This document shows positions 45,901-60,900 of a stretch of DNA of 64,000 nt, piece after piece. The position numbers and the translations under genes were made by a program. Position 1 is the first letter of the stretch; each line of letters begins with the position of its first letter. The stretch comes from Marthasterias glacialis. Taxonomy: Eukaryota > Echinodermata > Asteroidea > Forcipulatida > Asteriidae. Under the pieces are notes generated by a model that did not search any database, was not told the DNA's origin, and was given only the letters and a program-made list of their open reading frames with translations. The stretch is taken from the NCBI GenBank assembly GCA_911728455.2, contig OU452227.1, forward strand, positions 11,255,110-11,319,109, in the 5' to 3' direction.

Positions 45901-48900
45901 ACTTGTGCTGAAAAATCCTTCATATTTCAGAAAATATGAAAGATGCAAGAGGTCAAGCTGTACTAAATGGTATTGTCGAGGATGCCTGCTTCATTTAAAA
46001 GCAGGAAATCGGACTTGAAAGATTGGCCAAAAATTGAAAAAATCACAAGGGGTTAGCCCAGCATTTTGATTAAATTTGGGCCAATTTTAAAGGTGACATG
46101 TTTTGCACTAAAATGATGCAATAAGTACTACTGATGCCTTTTGATTTTACTTGACCAAGGATATAAGCTATATTTGAGGAAATACGGAGCTTTTGTGGTA
46201 AACCATGACAATAACTTGTGCTGAAAAATCCTTTCTATTTCAGAAAATATGAAAGATGCAAGGGGTCAAACTGTACGAAATGGTTTTGTTGAAGATGTCT
46301 GCTTCATTTAAAAGCATGAAATCGGACTTAAAGATTTGGCCAAAAATGGAAAAAATCACAAGGGGTAAGTCCAGCATTTTGATCAAATTTGGGCAGATTT
46401 TGCAGGTGTGAAGTTTCAAAAAATCTTTGACATTTGGAAAAATATGAAATATGTAAGAGGTCAAGCTGTACGAAATGGTACGGACTTGAAAGAGTGGCCA
46501 AAAATGGAAAAAATCACAATGGGTCCAGCATTTTGATCAAATTTGGGCAGATTTTGAAGGTGCAAAATTTTGAAAAATCCTTAATATTTAGAAAAATATG
46601 AAAGATGCAAGAGGTCAAGCTGTACTAAATGGTATTGTCGTGGATGCCTGCTTCATTTAAAAGCATGAAATCGGACTTAAAGATTTGGCCAAAAGTGGAA
46701 AAAATCACAATGGGTAAGTCCAGCATTTTGATCAAATTTGGGCAGATTTCGAAGGTGCCAAATTTCGAAAAATACTTAATATTTGGAAAAATATGAAAGA
46801 TGCAAGAGGTCAAGCTGTACGAAATGGTACGGGTGAGGATGCCTGCTTCATTTAAAAGCATGAAATCGGACTCGAAAATTTGGCCAAAAGTTGAAAAAAT
46901 CACAAGGGGTTAGTCCAGCATTTTGATTAAATTTGGGCCAATTTTAAAGGTGACATGTTTTGCACTAAAATGATGCAATAAGTACTACTGATGCCTTTTG
47001 ATTTTACTTGACCAAGGATATAAGCTATATTTGAGGAAATACGGAGCTTTTGTGGTAAACCATGACAATAACTTGTGCTGAAAAATCCTTTATATTTCAG
47101 AAAATATGAAAGATGCAAGGGGTCAAGCTGTACGAAATGGTTTTGTTGAAGATGTCTGCTTCATTTAAAAGCACGAAATCGGACTTAAAGATTTGGCCAA
47201 AAATGGAAAAAATCACAAGGGGTAAGTTCAGCATTTTTATCAAATTTGGGCAGATTTTGCAGGTGCGAAGTTTCAAAAAATCTTTGACATTTGGAAAAAT
47301 ATGAAATATGTAAGAGGTCAAGCTGTACGAAATGGTACGGACTTGAAAGAGTGGCCAAAAATGGAAAAAATCACAAGGGGTCCAGCATTTTGATCAAATT
47401 TGGGCAGATTTTGAAGGTGCAAAATTTTGAAAAATCCTTAATATTTAGAAAAATATGAAAGATGCAAGAGGTCAAGCTGTACTAAATGGTATTGTCGAGG
47501 ATGCCTGCTTCATTTAAAAGCATGAAATCGGACTTAAAGATTTGGCCAAAAGTGGAAAAAATCACAATGGGTAAGTCCAGCATTTTGATCAAATTTGGGC
47601 AGATTTCGAAGGTGCCAAATTTCGAAAAATACTTAATATTTTGAAAAATATGAAAAATGCAAGAGGTCAAGCTGTACGAAATGGTACGGGTGAGGATGCC
47701 TGCTTCATTTAAAAGCATGAAATCGGACTTGAAAAATTGGCCGAAAATTGAAAAAATCACAAGGGGTAAGTCCAGCATTTTGATCAAATTTGGGCAGATT
47801 TTGAAGGTGCCGAATTTCGAAAAATACTTAATATTTGGAAAAATATGAAAGATGCAAGAGGTCAAGCTGTACGAAATGGTACGGGTGAGGATGCCTGCTT
47901 CATTAAAAATCAGGAAATCGGACTTGAAGATTGGCCGAAAATTGATAAAATCACAAGGGGTAAGTCCAGCATTTTGATCAAATTTGGGCCAATTTTGAAG
48001 GTGACATGTTTTGCACTAAACTGATGCAATAAGTACTACTGATGCCTTTTGATTTTACTTGACCAAGGATATAAGCTATATTTGAGGAAATACGGAGCTT
48101 TTGTGGTAAACCATGACAATAACTTGTGCTGAAAAATCCTTCATATTTCAGAAAATATGAAAGATGCAAGAGGTCAAGCTGTACGAAACGATTTTGTCGA
48201 AGATGTCTGCTTCATTTAAAAGCATGAAATTGGACTTCAAGATTCGGCCAAAAATGGAAAAAATCACACGGGGTAAGTCCAGCATTTTGATCAAATTTGG
48301 GCAGATTTTGAAGGTGCGAAATTATGCAAAATCCTTAATTTTTTGAAAAATATGAAATATGCAAGAGGCTAAGCTGTACGAAATGGTACGGGTGAGGATG
48401 CCTGCTTCATTTAAAAGCAGGATATCGGACTTGAAAGATTGGCTAAAAATTGAAAAAAATCACAAGGAGTAAGTCCAGCATTTTGATCAAATTTGGGCAT
48501 ATTTTGAAGGTGTGAAATTTTGAAAAATCCTTAATATTTAGAAAAATATGAAAGATGCAAGAGGTCAAGCTGTACGAAATGGTACGGGTGAGTATGCCTG
48601 TTTCATTAAAAATCAGGATATCGGACTTGAAAGATTGGCTAAAAATTGAAAAAAATTACAAGGGGTAAGTCCAGCATTTTGATCAAATTTGGGCAGATTT
48701 TGAAGGTGCAAAATTGTGAAAAATCCTTAATATTTAGAAAAATATGAAAGATGCAAGAGGTCAAGCTGTACTAAATGGTATTGTCGTGGATGCCTGCTTC
48801 ATTTAAAAGCATGAAATCGGACTTAAAGATTTGGCCAAAAGTGGAAAAAATCACAATGGGTAAGTCCAGCATTTTGATCAAATTTGGGCAGATTTCGAAG

Positions 48901-51900
48901 GTGCCAAATTTCGAAAAATACTTAATATTTGGAAAAATATGAAAGATGCAAGAGGTCAAGCTGTACGAAATGGTACGGGTGAGGATGCCTGCTTCATTTA
49001 AAAGCATGAAATCGGACTTAAAGATTTGGCCAAAAGTGGAAAAAATCACAAGGGGTAAGTCCAGCATTTTCATCAAATTTGGGCAGATTTTGAAGGTGCG
49101 AAATTTCGAAAAATACTTAATATTTGGAAAAATATGAAAGATGCAAGAGGTCAAGCTGTACGAAATGGTACGGGTGAGGATGCCTGCTTCATTTAAAAGC
49201 ATGAAATCGGACTTGAAAAATTGGCCGAAAATTGAAAAAATCACAAGGGGTAAGTCCAGCATTTTCAACAAGTTTGGGCAGATTTTGAAGGTGCCGAATT
49301 TCGAAAAATACTTAATATTTGGAAAAATATGAAAGATGCAAGCGGTCAAGCTGTACGAAATGGTACGGGTGAGGATGCCTGCTTCATTAAAAATCAGGAA
49401 ATCGGACTTTAAAGATTGGCCAAAAATTGAAAAAATCACAAGGGGTAAGTCCAGCATTTTGATCAAATTTGGGCAGATGTTGAAGGTGACATGTTTTGCA
49501 CTAAAATGATGCAATAAGTACTACTGATGCCTTTTTAGTTTGCTTGACCAAGGATATAAGCTATATTTGAGGAAATACGGAGCTTTTGTGGTAAACCAAG
49601 ACAATAACTTGTGCTGAAAAATCCTTTATATTTCAGAAAATATGAAAGATGCAAGAGGTCAAGCTGTACGAAACGATTTTGTCGAAGATGTCTGCTTCAT
49701 TTAAAGGCATGAAATCGGACTTAAAGATTCGGCCAAAAATTGAAAAAATCACAAGGGGTAAGTCCAGCATTTTGATCAAATTTGGGCAGATTTTGAAGGT
49801 GCAAAATTTTCGCAAAATCCTTAATTTTTTGAAAATTATGAAATATGCAAGAGGCTAAGCTGTACGAAATGGTACGGGTGAGGATGCCTGCTTCATTTAA
49901 AAGCAGGATATCGGACTTGAAAGATTGGCTAAAAATTGAAAAAAATTACAAGGGGTAAGTCCAGCATTTTGATCAAATTTGGGCAGATTTTGAAGGTGCG
50001 AAATTTTGAAAAATCCTTAATATTTAGAAAAATATGAAAGATGCAAGAGGTCAAGCTGTACTAAATGGTATTGTCGAGGATGCCTGCTTCATTTAAAAGC
50101 ATGAAATCGGACTCAACAATTTGGCCAAAAATTGAAAAAATCACGAGGGGTAAGTCCAGCATTTTGATCAAGCATGGGCAGATTTTGAAGGTGCGAAATT
50201 TCGAAAAATACTTAATATTTGGAAAAATATGAAAGATGCAAGAGGTCAAGCTGTACGAAATGGTACGGGTGAGGATGCCTGCTTCATTTAAAAGCATGAA
50301 ATCGGACTCAACAATTTGGCCAAAAATTGAAAAAATCACGAGGGGTAAGTCCAGCATTTTGATCAAGCATGGGCAGATTTTGAAGGTGCCAAATTTCGAA
50401 AAATACTTAATATTTGGAAAAATATGAAAGATGCAAGAGGTCAAGCTGTACGAAATGGTACGGGTGAGGATGCCTGCTTCATTTAAAAGCAGGATATCGG
50501 ACTTGAAAGATTGGCTAAAAACTGAAAAAAATTACAAGGGGTAAGTCCAGCATTTTGATCAAATTTGGGCAGATTTTGAAGGTGTGAAATTTTGAAAAAT
50601 CCTTAATATTTAGAAAAATATGAAAGATGCAAGAGGTCAAGCTGTACTAAATGGTATTGTCGAAGATGCCTGCTTCATTTAAAAGCATGAAATCGGACTC
50701 GAAAATTTGGCCAAAAATTGAAAAAATCACAAGGGGTAAGTCCAACATTTTGATCAAATTTGGGCAGATGTTGAAGGTGCCAAATTTTGAAAAATCCTTA
50801 ATATTATAGAAAAATATGAAAGATGCAAGAGGTCAAGCTGTACTAAATGGTATTGTCGAGGATGCCTGCTTCATTTAAAAGCAGGAAATCGGACTTGAAA
50901 GATTGGCCAAAAATTGAAAAAATCACAAGGGGTAAGTCCAGCATTTTGATCAAATTTGGGCAGATTTTGAAGGTGCCAAATTTCGAAAAATACTTAATAT
51001 TTGGAAAAATATGAAAGATGCAAGAGGTCAAGCTGTACGAAATGGTATGGGTGAAGATGCCTGCTTCATTTAAAAGCAGGAAATCGGACTTGAAAGATTG
51101 GCCAAAAATTGAAAAAATCACAAGGGGTTAGTCCAGCATTTTGATCAACTTTGGGCCAATTTTGAAGGTGACATGTTTTGCACTAAAATGATGCAATAAG
51201 TACTACTGATGCCTTTTTAGTTTGCTTGACCAAGGATATAAGCTATATTTGAGGAATTACGGAGCTTTTGTGGTAAACCATGGCAATAACTTGTGCTGAA
51301 AAATCCTTTATATTTCAGAAAATATGAAAGATGCAAGAGGTCAAGCTGTACGAAACGACTTTGTCGAAGATGTCTGCTTCATTTAAAGGCATGAAATCGG
51401 ACTTAAAGATTCGGCCAAAAATTGAATAAATCACAAGGGGTAAGTTCAGCATTTTGATCAAATTTGGGCAGATTTTGAAGGTGCGAAATTATGCAAAATC
51501 CTTAATTTTTTGAAAATTATGAAATATGCAAGAGGCTAAGCTGTACGAAATGGTACGGGTGAGGATGCCTGCTTCATTTAAAAGCAGGATATCGGACTTG
51601 AAAGATTGGCTAAAAATTGAAAAAAATTACAAGGGGTAAGTCCAGCATTTTGATCAAATTTGGGCAGATTTTGAAGGTGCCAAATTTTAAAAAATCCTTA
51701 ATATTTAGAAAAATATGAAAGATGCAAGAGGTCAAGCTGTACTAAATGGTATTGTCAAAGATGCCTGCTTCATTCAAAAGCATGAAATCGGACTCGAAAA
51801 TTTGGCCAAAAATTGAAAAAATCACAAGGGGTAAGTCCAACATTTTGATCAAATTTGGGCAGATTTTGAAGGTGCCAAATTTTGAAAAATCCTTAATATT

Positions 51901-54900
51901 ATAGAAAAATATGAAAGATGCAAGAGGTCAAGCTGTACTAAATGGTATTGTCGAGGATGCCTGCTTCATTTAAAAGCAGGAAATCGGACTTGAAAGATTG
52001 GCCAAAAACGGAAAAAATCACAAGGGGTAAGTCCAGCATTTTGATCAAATTTGGGCAGATTTTGAAGGTGCCAAATTTCGAAAAATACTTAATATTTGGA
52101 AAAATATGAAAGATGCAAGAGGTCAAGCTGTACGAAATGGTATGGGTGAAGATGCCTGCTTCATTTAAAAGCAGGAAATCGGACTTGAAAGATTGGCCAA
52201 AAATTGAAAAAATCACAAGGGGTTAGTCCAGCATTTTGATCAACTTTGGGCCAATTTTGAAGGTGCGAAATTATGCAAAATCCTTAATTTTTTGAAAATT
52301 ATGAAATATGCAAGAGGCTAAGCTGTACGAAATGGTACGGGTGAGGATGCCTGCTTCATTTAAAAGCAGGATATCGGACTTGAAAGATTGGCTAAAAACT
52401 GAAAAAAATTACAAGGGGTAAGTCCAGCATTTTGATCAAATTTGGGCAGATTTTGAAGGTGTGAAATTTTGAAAAATCCTTAATATTTAGAAAAATATGA
52501 AAGATGCAAGAGGTCAAGCTGTACTAAATGGTATTGTCGAAGATGCCTGCTTCATTTAAAAGCATGAAATCGGACTCGAAAATTTGGCCAAAAATTGAAA
52601 AAATCACAAGGGGTAAGTCCAACATTTTGATCAAATTTGGGCAGATGTTGAAGGTGCCAAATTTTGAAAAATCCTTAATATTATAGAAAAATATGAAAGA
52701 TGCAAGAGGTCAAGCTGTACTAAATGGTATTGTCGAGGATGCCTGCTTCATTTAAAAGCAGGAAATCGGACTTGAAAGATTGGCCAAAAATTGAAAAAAT
52801 CACAAGGGGTAAGTCCAGCATTTTGATCAAATTTGGGCAGATTTTGAAGGTGCCAAATTTCGAAAAATACTTAATATTTGGAAAAATATGAAAGATGCAA
52901 GAGGTCAAGCTGTACGAAATGGTATGGGTGAAGATGCCTGCTTCATTTAAAAGCAGGAAATCGGACTTGAAAGATTGGCCAAAAATTGAAAAAATCACAA
53001 GGGGTTAGTCCAGCATTTTGATCAACTTTGGGCCAATTTTGAAGGTGACATGTTTTGCACTAAAATGATGCAATAAGTACTACCGATGCCTTTTTAGTTT
53101 GCTTGACCAAGGATATAAGCTATATTTGAGGAATTACGGAGCTTTTGTGGTAAACCATGGCAATAACTTGTGCTGAAAAATCCTTTATATTTCAGAAAAT
53201 ATGAAAGATGCAAGAGGTCAAGCTGTACGAAACGACTTTGTCGAAGATGTCTGCTTCATTTAAAGGCATGAAATCGGACTTAAAGATTCGGCCAAAAATT
53301 GAATAAATCACAAGGGGTAAGTCCAGCATTTTGATCAAATTTGGGCAGATTTTGAAGGTGCGAAATTATGCAAAATCCTTAATTTTTTGAAAATTATGAA
53401 ATATGCAAGCGGCTAAGCTGTACGAAATGGTACGGGTGAGGATGCCTGCTTCATTTAAAAGCAGGATATCGGACTTGAAAGATTGGCTAAAAATTGAAAA
53501 AAATTACAAGGGGTAAGTCCAGCATTTTGATCAAATTTGGGCAGATTTTGAAGGTGCGAAATTTTGAAAAATCCTTAATATTTAGAAAAATATGAAAGAT
53601 GCAAGAGGTCAAGCTGTACGAAATGGTACGGGTGAGGATGCCTGCTTCATTAAAAATCAGGAAATCGGACTTTAAAGATTGGCAAAAAATTGAAAAAATC
53701 ACAAGGGGTAAGTCCAGCATTTTGATCAAATTTGGGCACATTTTGAAGGTGCCAAATTTTGAAAAATCCTTAATATTTAGAAAAATAGGAAAAATGCAAG
53801 AGGTCAAGCTGTACTAAATGGTATTGTCGAGGAAGCCTGCTTCATTCAAAAGCATGAAATCGGATTTGAAAATTTAGCCATAAATTGAAAAAATCACAAG
53901 GGGTAAGTCCAGCATTTTGATCAAATTTGGGCAGATTTTGAAGGTGCGAAATTATGCAAAATCCTTAATTTTTTGAAAATTATGAAATATGCAAGAGGCT
54001 AAGCTGTACGAAATGGTACGGGTGAGGATGCCTGCTTCATTTAAAAGCAGGATATCGGACTTGAAAGATTGGTTAAAAATTGAAAAAAATTACCAGGGGT
54101 AAGTCCAGCATTTTGATCAAATTTGGGCAGATTTTGAAGGTGCCAAATTTTAAAAAATCCTTAATATTTAGAAAAATATGAAAGATGCAAGAGGTCAAGC
54201 TGTACTAAATGGTACGGGTGAGGATGCCTGCTTCATTAAAAATCAGGAAATCGGACTTTAAAGATTGGCCAAAAATTGAAAAAATCACAAGGGGTAAGTC
54301 CAGCATTTTGATCAAATTTGGGCACATTTTGAAGGTGCAAAATTTTGAAAAATCCTTAATATTTAGAAAAATAGAAAAAATGCAAGAGGTCAAGCTGTAC
54401 TAAATGGTATTGTCGAGGAAGCCTGCTTCATTCAAAAGCATGAAATCGGATTTGAAAATTTAGCCATAAATTGAAAAAATCACAAGGGGTAAGTCCAGCA
54501 TTTTGATCAAATTTGGGCAGATTTTGAAGGTGCGAAATTATGCAAAATCCTTAATTTTTTGAAAATTATGAAATATGCAAGAGGCTAAGCTGTACGAAAT
54601 GGTACGGGTGAGGATGCCTGCTTCATTTAAAAGCAGGATATCGGACTTGAAAGATTGGCTAAAAATTGAAAAAAATTACAAGGGGTAAGTCCAGCATTTT
54701 GATCAAATTTGGGCAGATTTTGAAGGTGCGAAATTTCGAAAAATACTTAATATTTGGAAAAATATGAAAGATGCAAGAGGTCAAGCTGTACGAAATGGTA
54801 TGGGTGAAGATGCCTGCCTCATTTAAAAGCAGGAAATCGGACTTGAAAATTTGGCCAAAAATTGAAAAAATCACAAGGGGTTAGTCCAGCATTTTGATCA

Positions 54901-57900
54901 ACTTTGGGCCAATTTTGAAGGTGCGAAATTATGCAAAATCCTTAATTTTTTGAAAATTATGAAATATGCAAGAGGCTAAGCTGTACGAAATGGTACGGGT
55001 GAGGATGCCTGCTTCATTTAAAAGCAGGATATCGGACTTGAAAGATTGGCTAAAAACTGAAAAAAATTACAAGGGGTAAGTCCAGCATTTTAATCAAATT
55101 TGGGCAGATTTTGAAGGTTTGAAATTTTGAAAAATCCTTAATATTTAGAAAAATATGAAAGATGCAAGAGGTCAAGCTGTACTAAATGGTATTGTCGAAG
55201 ATGCCTGCTTCATTTAAAAGCATGAAATCGGACTCGAAAATTTGGCCAAAAATTGAAAAAATCACAAGGGGTAAGTCCAACATTTTGATCAAATTTGGGC
55301 AGATGTTGAAGGTGCCAAATTTTGAAAAATCCTTAATATTATAGAAAAATATGAAAGATGCAAGAGGTCAAGCTGTACTAAATGGTATTGTCGAGGATGC
55401 CTGCTTCATTTAAAAGCAGGAAATCGGACTTGAAAGATTGGCCAAAAATTGAAAAAATCACAAGGGGTAAGTCCAGCATTTTGATCAAATTTGGGCAGAT
55501 TTTGAAGGTGCCAAATTTCGAAAAATACTTAATATTTGGAAAAATATGAAAGATGCAAGAGGTCAAGCTGTACGAAATGGTATGGGTGAAGATGCCTGCT
55601 TCATTTAAAAGCAGGAAATCGGACTTGAAAGATTGGCCAAAAATTGAAAAAATCACAAGGGGTTAGTCCAGCATTTTGATCAACTTTGGGCCAATTTTGA
55701 AGGTGACATGTTTTGCACTAAAATGATGCAATAAGTACTACTGATGCCTTTTTAGTTTGCTTGACCAAGGATATAAGCTATATTTGAGGAATTACGGAGC
55801 TTTTGTGGTAAACCATGGCAATAACTTGTGCTGAAAAATCCTTTATATTTCAGAAAATATGAAAGATGCAAGAGGTCAAGCTGTACGAAACGACTTTGTC
55901 GAAGATGTCTGCTTCATTTAAAGGCATGAAATCGGACTTAAAGATTCGGCCAAAAATTGAATAAATCACAAGGGGTAAGTTCAGCATTTTGATCAAATTT
56001 GGGCAGATTTTGAAGGTGCGAAATTATGCAAAATCCTTAATTTTTTGAAAATTATGAAATATGCAAGAGGCTAAGCTGTACGAAATGGTACGGGTGAGGA
56101 TGCCTGCTTCATTTAAAAGCAGGATATCGGACTTGAAAGATTGGCTAAAAATTGAAAAAAATTACAAGGGGTAAGTCCAGCATTTTGATCAAATTTGGGC
56201 AGATTTTGAAGGTGCGAAATTTTGAAAAATCCTTAATATTTAGAAAAATATGAAAGATGCAAGAGGTCAAGCTGTACGAAATGGTACGGGTGAGGATGCC
56301 TGCTTCATTAAAAATCAGGAAATCGGACTTTAAAGATTGGCAAAAAATTGAAAAAATCACAAGGGGTAAGTCCAGCATTTTGATCAAATTTGGGCACATT
56401 TTGAAGGTGCCAAATTTTGAAAAATCCTTAATATTTAGAAAAATAGGAAAAATGCAAGAGGTCAAGCTGTACTAAATGGTATTGTCGAGGAAGCCTGCTT
56501 CATTCAAAAGCATGAAATCGGATTTGAAAATTTAGCCATAAATTGAAAAAATCACAAGGGGTAAGTCCAGCATTTTGATCAAATTTGGGCAGATTTTGAA
56601 GGTGCGAAATTATGCAAAATCCTTAATTTTTTGAAAATTATGAAATATGCAAGAGGCTAAGCTGTACGAAATGGTACGGGTGAGGTTGCCTGCTTCATTT
56701 AAAAGCAGGATATCGGACTTGAAAGATTGGCTAAAAATTGAAAAAAATTACAAGGGGTAAGTCCAGCATTTTGATCAAATTTGGGCAGATTTTGAAGGTG
56801 CGAAATTTTGAAAAATCCTTAATATTTAGAAAAATATGAAAGATGCAAGAGGTCAAGCTGTACTAAATGGTATTGTCGAAGATGCCTGCTTCATTTAAAA
56901 GCATGAAATCGGACTCGAAAATTTGGCCAAAAATTGAAAAAATCACAAGGGGTAAGTCCAGCATTTTGATCAAATTTGGGCACATTTTGAAGGTGCCAAA
57001 TTTTGAAAAAATCCTTAATATTTAGAAAAATAGGAAAGATGCAAGAGGTCAAGCTGTACTAAATGGTATTGTCGAGGAAGCCTGCTTCATTCAAAAGCAT
57101 GAAATCGGATTTGAAAATTCAGCCATAAATTGAAAAAATCACAAGGGGTAAGTCCAGCATTTTGATCAAATTTGGGCCAATTTTGAAAAATTCTTAATAT
57201 ATGGAAAAATATGAAAGATGCAAGAGGTCAAGCTGTACAAAATGGTACGAGTGAGGATACCTGCTTCATTTAAAAGCGTGAAATTGAACTTGAAAATTTG
57301 GCCAAAAATTAATAAAATTACAAGGGGTAAGTCCAGCATTTTGATCAAATTTGGGCCAATATCTAAGGTGCGAAATTTCGAAAAATCTTCATATTTAGAA
57401 AAATATGAAAATGCAAGAGGGTCATGCTGTACGAAATGGTACGGGTGAGGATTCCTGCTTCATTTAAAAGCATAAAATCGGGCTTAAAAATATGGCCAAA
57501 AATTGAAAAATTCACAAGGGGTAAGTCCAGCATTTTGATCCAATTAGGGCAATTTTTGAAGGTGCGAAATTTCAAAAAATATTCATATTTGGAAAAAATG
57601 TGAAAGATGCAAGAGGTCAAGCTGTACGAAATGGTACGGATGAGGATGCCTGCTTCATTTAAAAGCATGAAATCAGACTCGAAAATTTGGCCAAAAGTTG
57701 AAAAAATCACAAGGGGTTAGTCCAGCATTTTGATTAAATTTGGGCCAATTTTAAAGGTGACATGTTTTGCACTAAAATGATGCAATAAGTACTACTGATG
57801 CCTTTTGATTTTACTTGACCAAGGATATAAGCTATATCTGAGGAAATACGGAGCTTTTGTGGTAAACCATGACAATAACTTGTGCTGAAAAATCCTTTAT

Positions 57901-60900
57901 ATTTCAGAAAATATGAAAGATGCAAGGGGTCAAGCTGTACGAAATGGTTTTGTTGAAGATGTCTGCTTCATTTAAAAGCACGAAATCGGACTTAAAGATT
58001 TGGCCAAAAATGGAAAAAATCACAAGGGGTAAGTTCAGCATTTTGATCAAATTTGGGCAGATTTTGCAGGTGCGAAGTTTCAAAAAATCTTTGACATTTG
58101 GAAAAATATGAAATATGTAAGAGGTCAAGCTGTACGAAATGGTACGGACTTGAAAGAGTGGCCAAAATGGAAAAAATCACAAGGGGTCCAGCATTTTGAT
58201 CAAATTTGGGCAGATTTTGAAGGTGCAAAATTTTGAAAAATCCTTAATATTTAGAAAAATATGAAAGATGCAAGAGGTCAAGCTGTACTAAATGGTATTG
58301 TCGAGGATGCCTGCTTCATTTAAAAGCATGAAATCGGACTTAAAGATTTGGCCAAAAGTGGAAAAAATCACAATGGGTGAGTCCAGCATTTTGATCAAAT
58401 TTGGGCAGATTTCGAAGGTGCCAAATTTCGAAAAATACTTAATATTTGGAAAAATATGAAAGATGCAAGAGGTCAAGCTGTACGAAATGGTACGGGTGAA
58501 GATGCCTGCTTCATTTAAAAGCAGGAAATCGGACTTTAAAGATTGGCCAAAAATTGAAAAAATCACAAGGGGTTAGTCCAGCATTTTGATCAACTTTGGG
58601 CCAATTTTGAAGGTGCGAAATTATGCAAAATCCTTAATTTTTTGAAAATTATGAAATATGCAAGAGGCTAAGCTGTACGATATGGTACGGGTGAGGATGC
58701 CTGCTTCATTTAAAAGCAGGATATCGGACTTGAAAGATTGGCTAAAAACTGAAAAAAATTACAAGGGGTAAGTCCAGCATTTTGATCAAATTTGGGCAGA
58801 TTTTGAAGGTGTGAAATTTTGAAAAATCCTTAATATTTAGAAAAATATGAAAGATGCAAGAGGTCAAGCTGTACTAAATGGTATTGTCGAAGATGCCTGC
58901 TTCCTTTAAAAGCATGAAATCGGACTCGAAAATTTGGCCAAAAATTGAAAAAATCACAAGGGGTAAGTCCAACATTTTGATCAAATTTGGGCAGATGTTG
59001 AAGGTGCCAAATTTTGAAAAATCCTTAATATTATAGAAAAATAGGAAAGATGCAAGAGGTCAAGCTGTACTAAATGGTATTGTCGAGGATGCCTGCTTCA
59101 TTTAAAAGCAGGAAACCGGACTTGAAAGGTTGGCCAAAAATTGAAAAAATCACAAGGGGTAAGTCCAGCATTTTGATCAAATTTGGGCAGATTTTGAAGG
59201 TGCCGAATTTCGAAAAATACTTAATATTTGGAAAAATATGAAAGATGCAAGAGGTCAAGCTGTACGAAATGGTATGGGTGAAGATGCCTGCTTCATTTAA
59301 AAGCAGGAAATCGGACTTGAAAGATTGGCCAAAAATTGAAAAAATCACAAGGGGTTAGTCCAGCATTTTGATCAACTTTGGGCCAATTTTGAAGGTGACA
59401 TGTTTTGCACTAAAATGATGCAATAAGTACTACTGATGCCTTTTTAGTTTGCTTGACCAAGGATATAAGCTATATTTGAGGAATTACGGAGCTTTTGTGG
59501 TAAACCATGGCAATAACTTGTGCTGAAAAATCCTTTATATTTCAGAAAATATGAAAGATGCAAGAGGTCAAGCTGTACGAAACGACTTTGTCGAAGATGT
59601 CTGCTTCATTTAAAGGCATGAAATCGGACTTAAAGATTCGGCCAAAAATTGAATAAATCACAAGGGGTAAGTTCAGCATTTTGATCAAATTTGGGCAGAT
59701 TTTGAAGGTGCGAAATTATGCAAAATCCTTAATTTTTTGAAAATTATGAAATATGCAAGAGGCTAAGCTGTACGAAATGGTACGGGTGAGGATGCCTGCT
59801 TCATTTAAAAGCAGGATATCGGACTTGAAAGATTGGCTAAAAAGTGAAAAAAATTACAAGAGGTAAGTCCAGCATTTTGATCAAATTTGGGCAGATTTTG
59901 AAGGTGCGAAATTTTGAAAAATCCTTAATATTTAGAAAAATATGAAAGATGCAAGAGGTCAAGCTGTACTAAATGGTATTGTCGAAGATGCCTGCTTCAT
60001 TTAAAAGCATGAAATCGGACTCGAAAATTTGGCCAAAAATTGAAAAAATCACAAGGGGTAAGTCCAGCATTTTGATCAAATTTGGGCACATTTTGAAGGT
60101 GCCAAATTTTGAAAAATCCTTAATATTTAGAAAAATAGGAAAGATGCAAGAGGTCAAGCTGTACTAAATGGTATTGTCGAGGAAGCCTGCTTCATTCAAA
60201 AGCATGAAATCGGATTTGAAAATTTAGCCATAAATTGAAAAAATCACAAGGGGTAAGTCCAGCATTTTGATCAAATTTGGGCCAATTTTGAAAAATTCTT
60301 AATATATGGAAAAATATGAAAGATGCAAGAGGTCAAGCTGTACAAAATGGTACGAGTGAGGATACCTGCTTCATTTAAAAGCGTGAAATTGAACTTGAAA
60401 ATTTGGCCAAAAATTAATAAAATTACAAGGGGTAAGTCCAGCATTTTGATCAAATTTGGGCCAATATCTAAGGTGCGAAATTTCGAAAAATCTTCATATT
60501 TAGAAAAATATGAAAATGCAAGAGGGTCATGCTGTACGAAATGGTACGGGTGAGGATTCCTGCTTCATTTAAAAGCATAAAATCGGGCTTAAAGATTTGG
60601 CCAAAAATTGAAAAATTCACAAGGGGTAAGTCCAGCATTTTGATCCAATTAGGGCAATTTTTGAAGGTGCGAAATTTCAAAAAATATTCATATTTGGAAA
60701 AAATGTGAAAGATGCAAGAGGTCAAGCTGTACGAAATGGTACGGATGAGGATGCCTGCTTCATTTAAAAGTATGAAATCGGACTCGAAAATTTGGCCAAA
60801 AGTTGAAAAAATCACAAGGGGTTAGTCCAGCATTTTGATTAAATTTGGGCCAATTTTAAAGGTGACATGTTTTGCACTAAAATGATGCAATAAGTACTAC

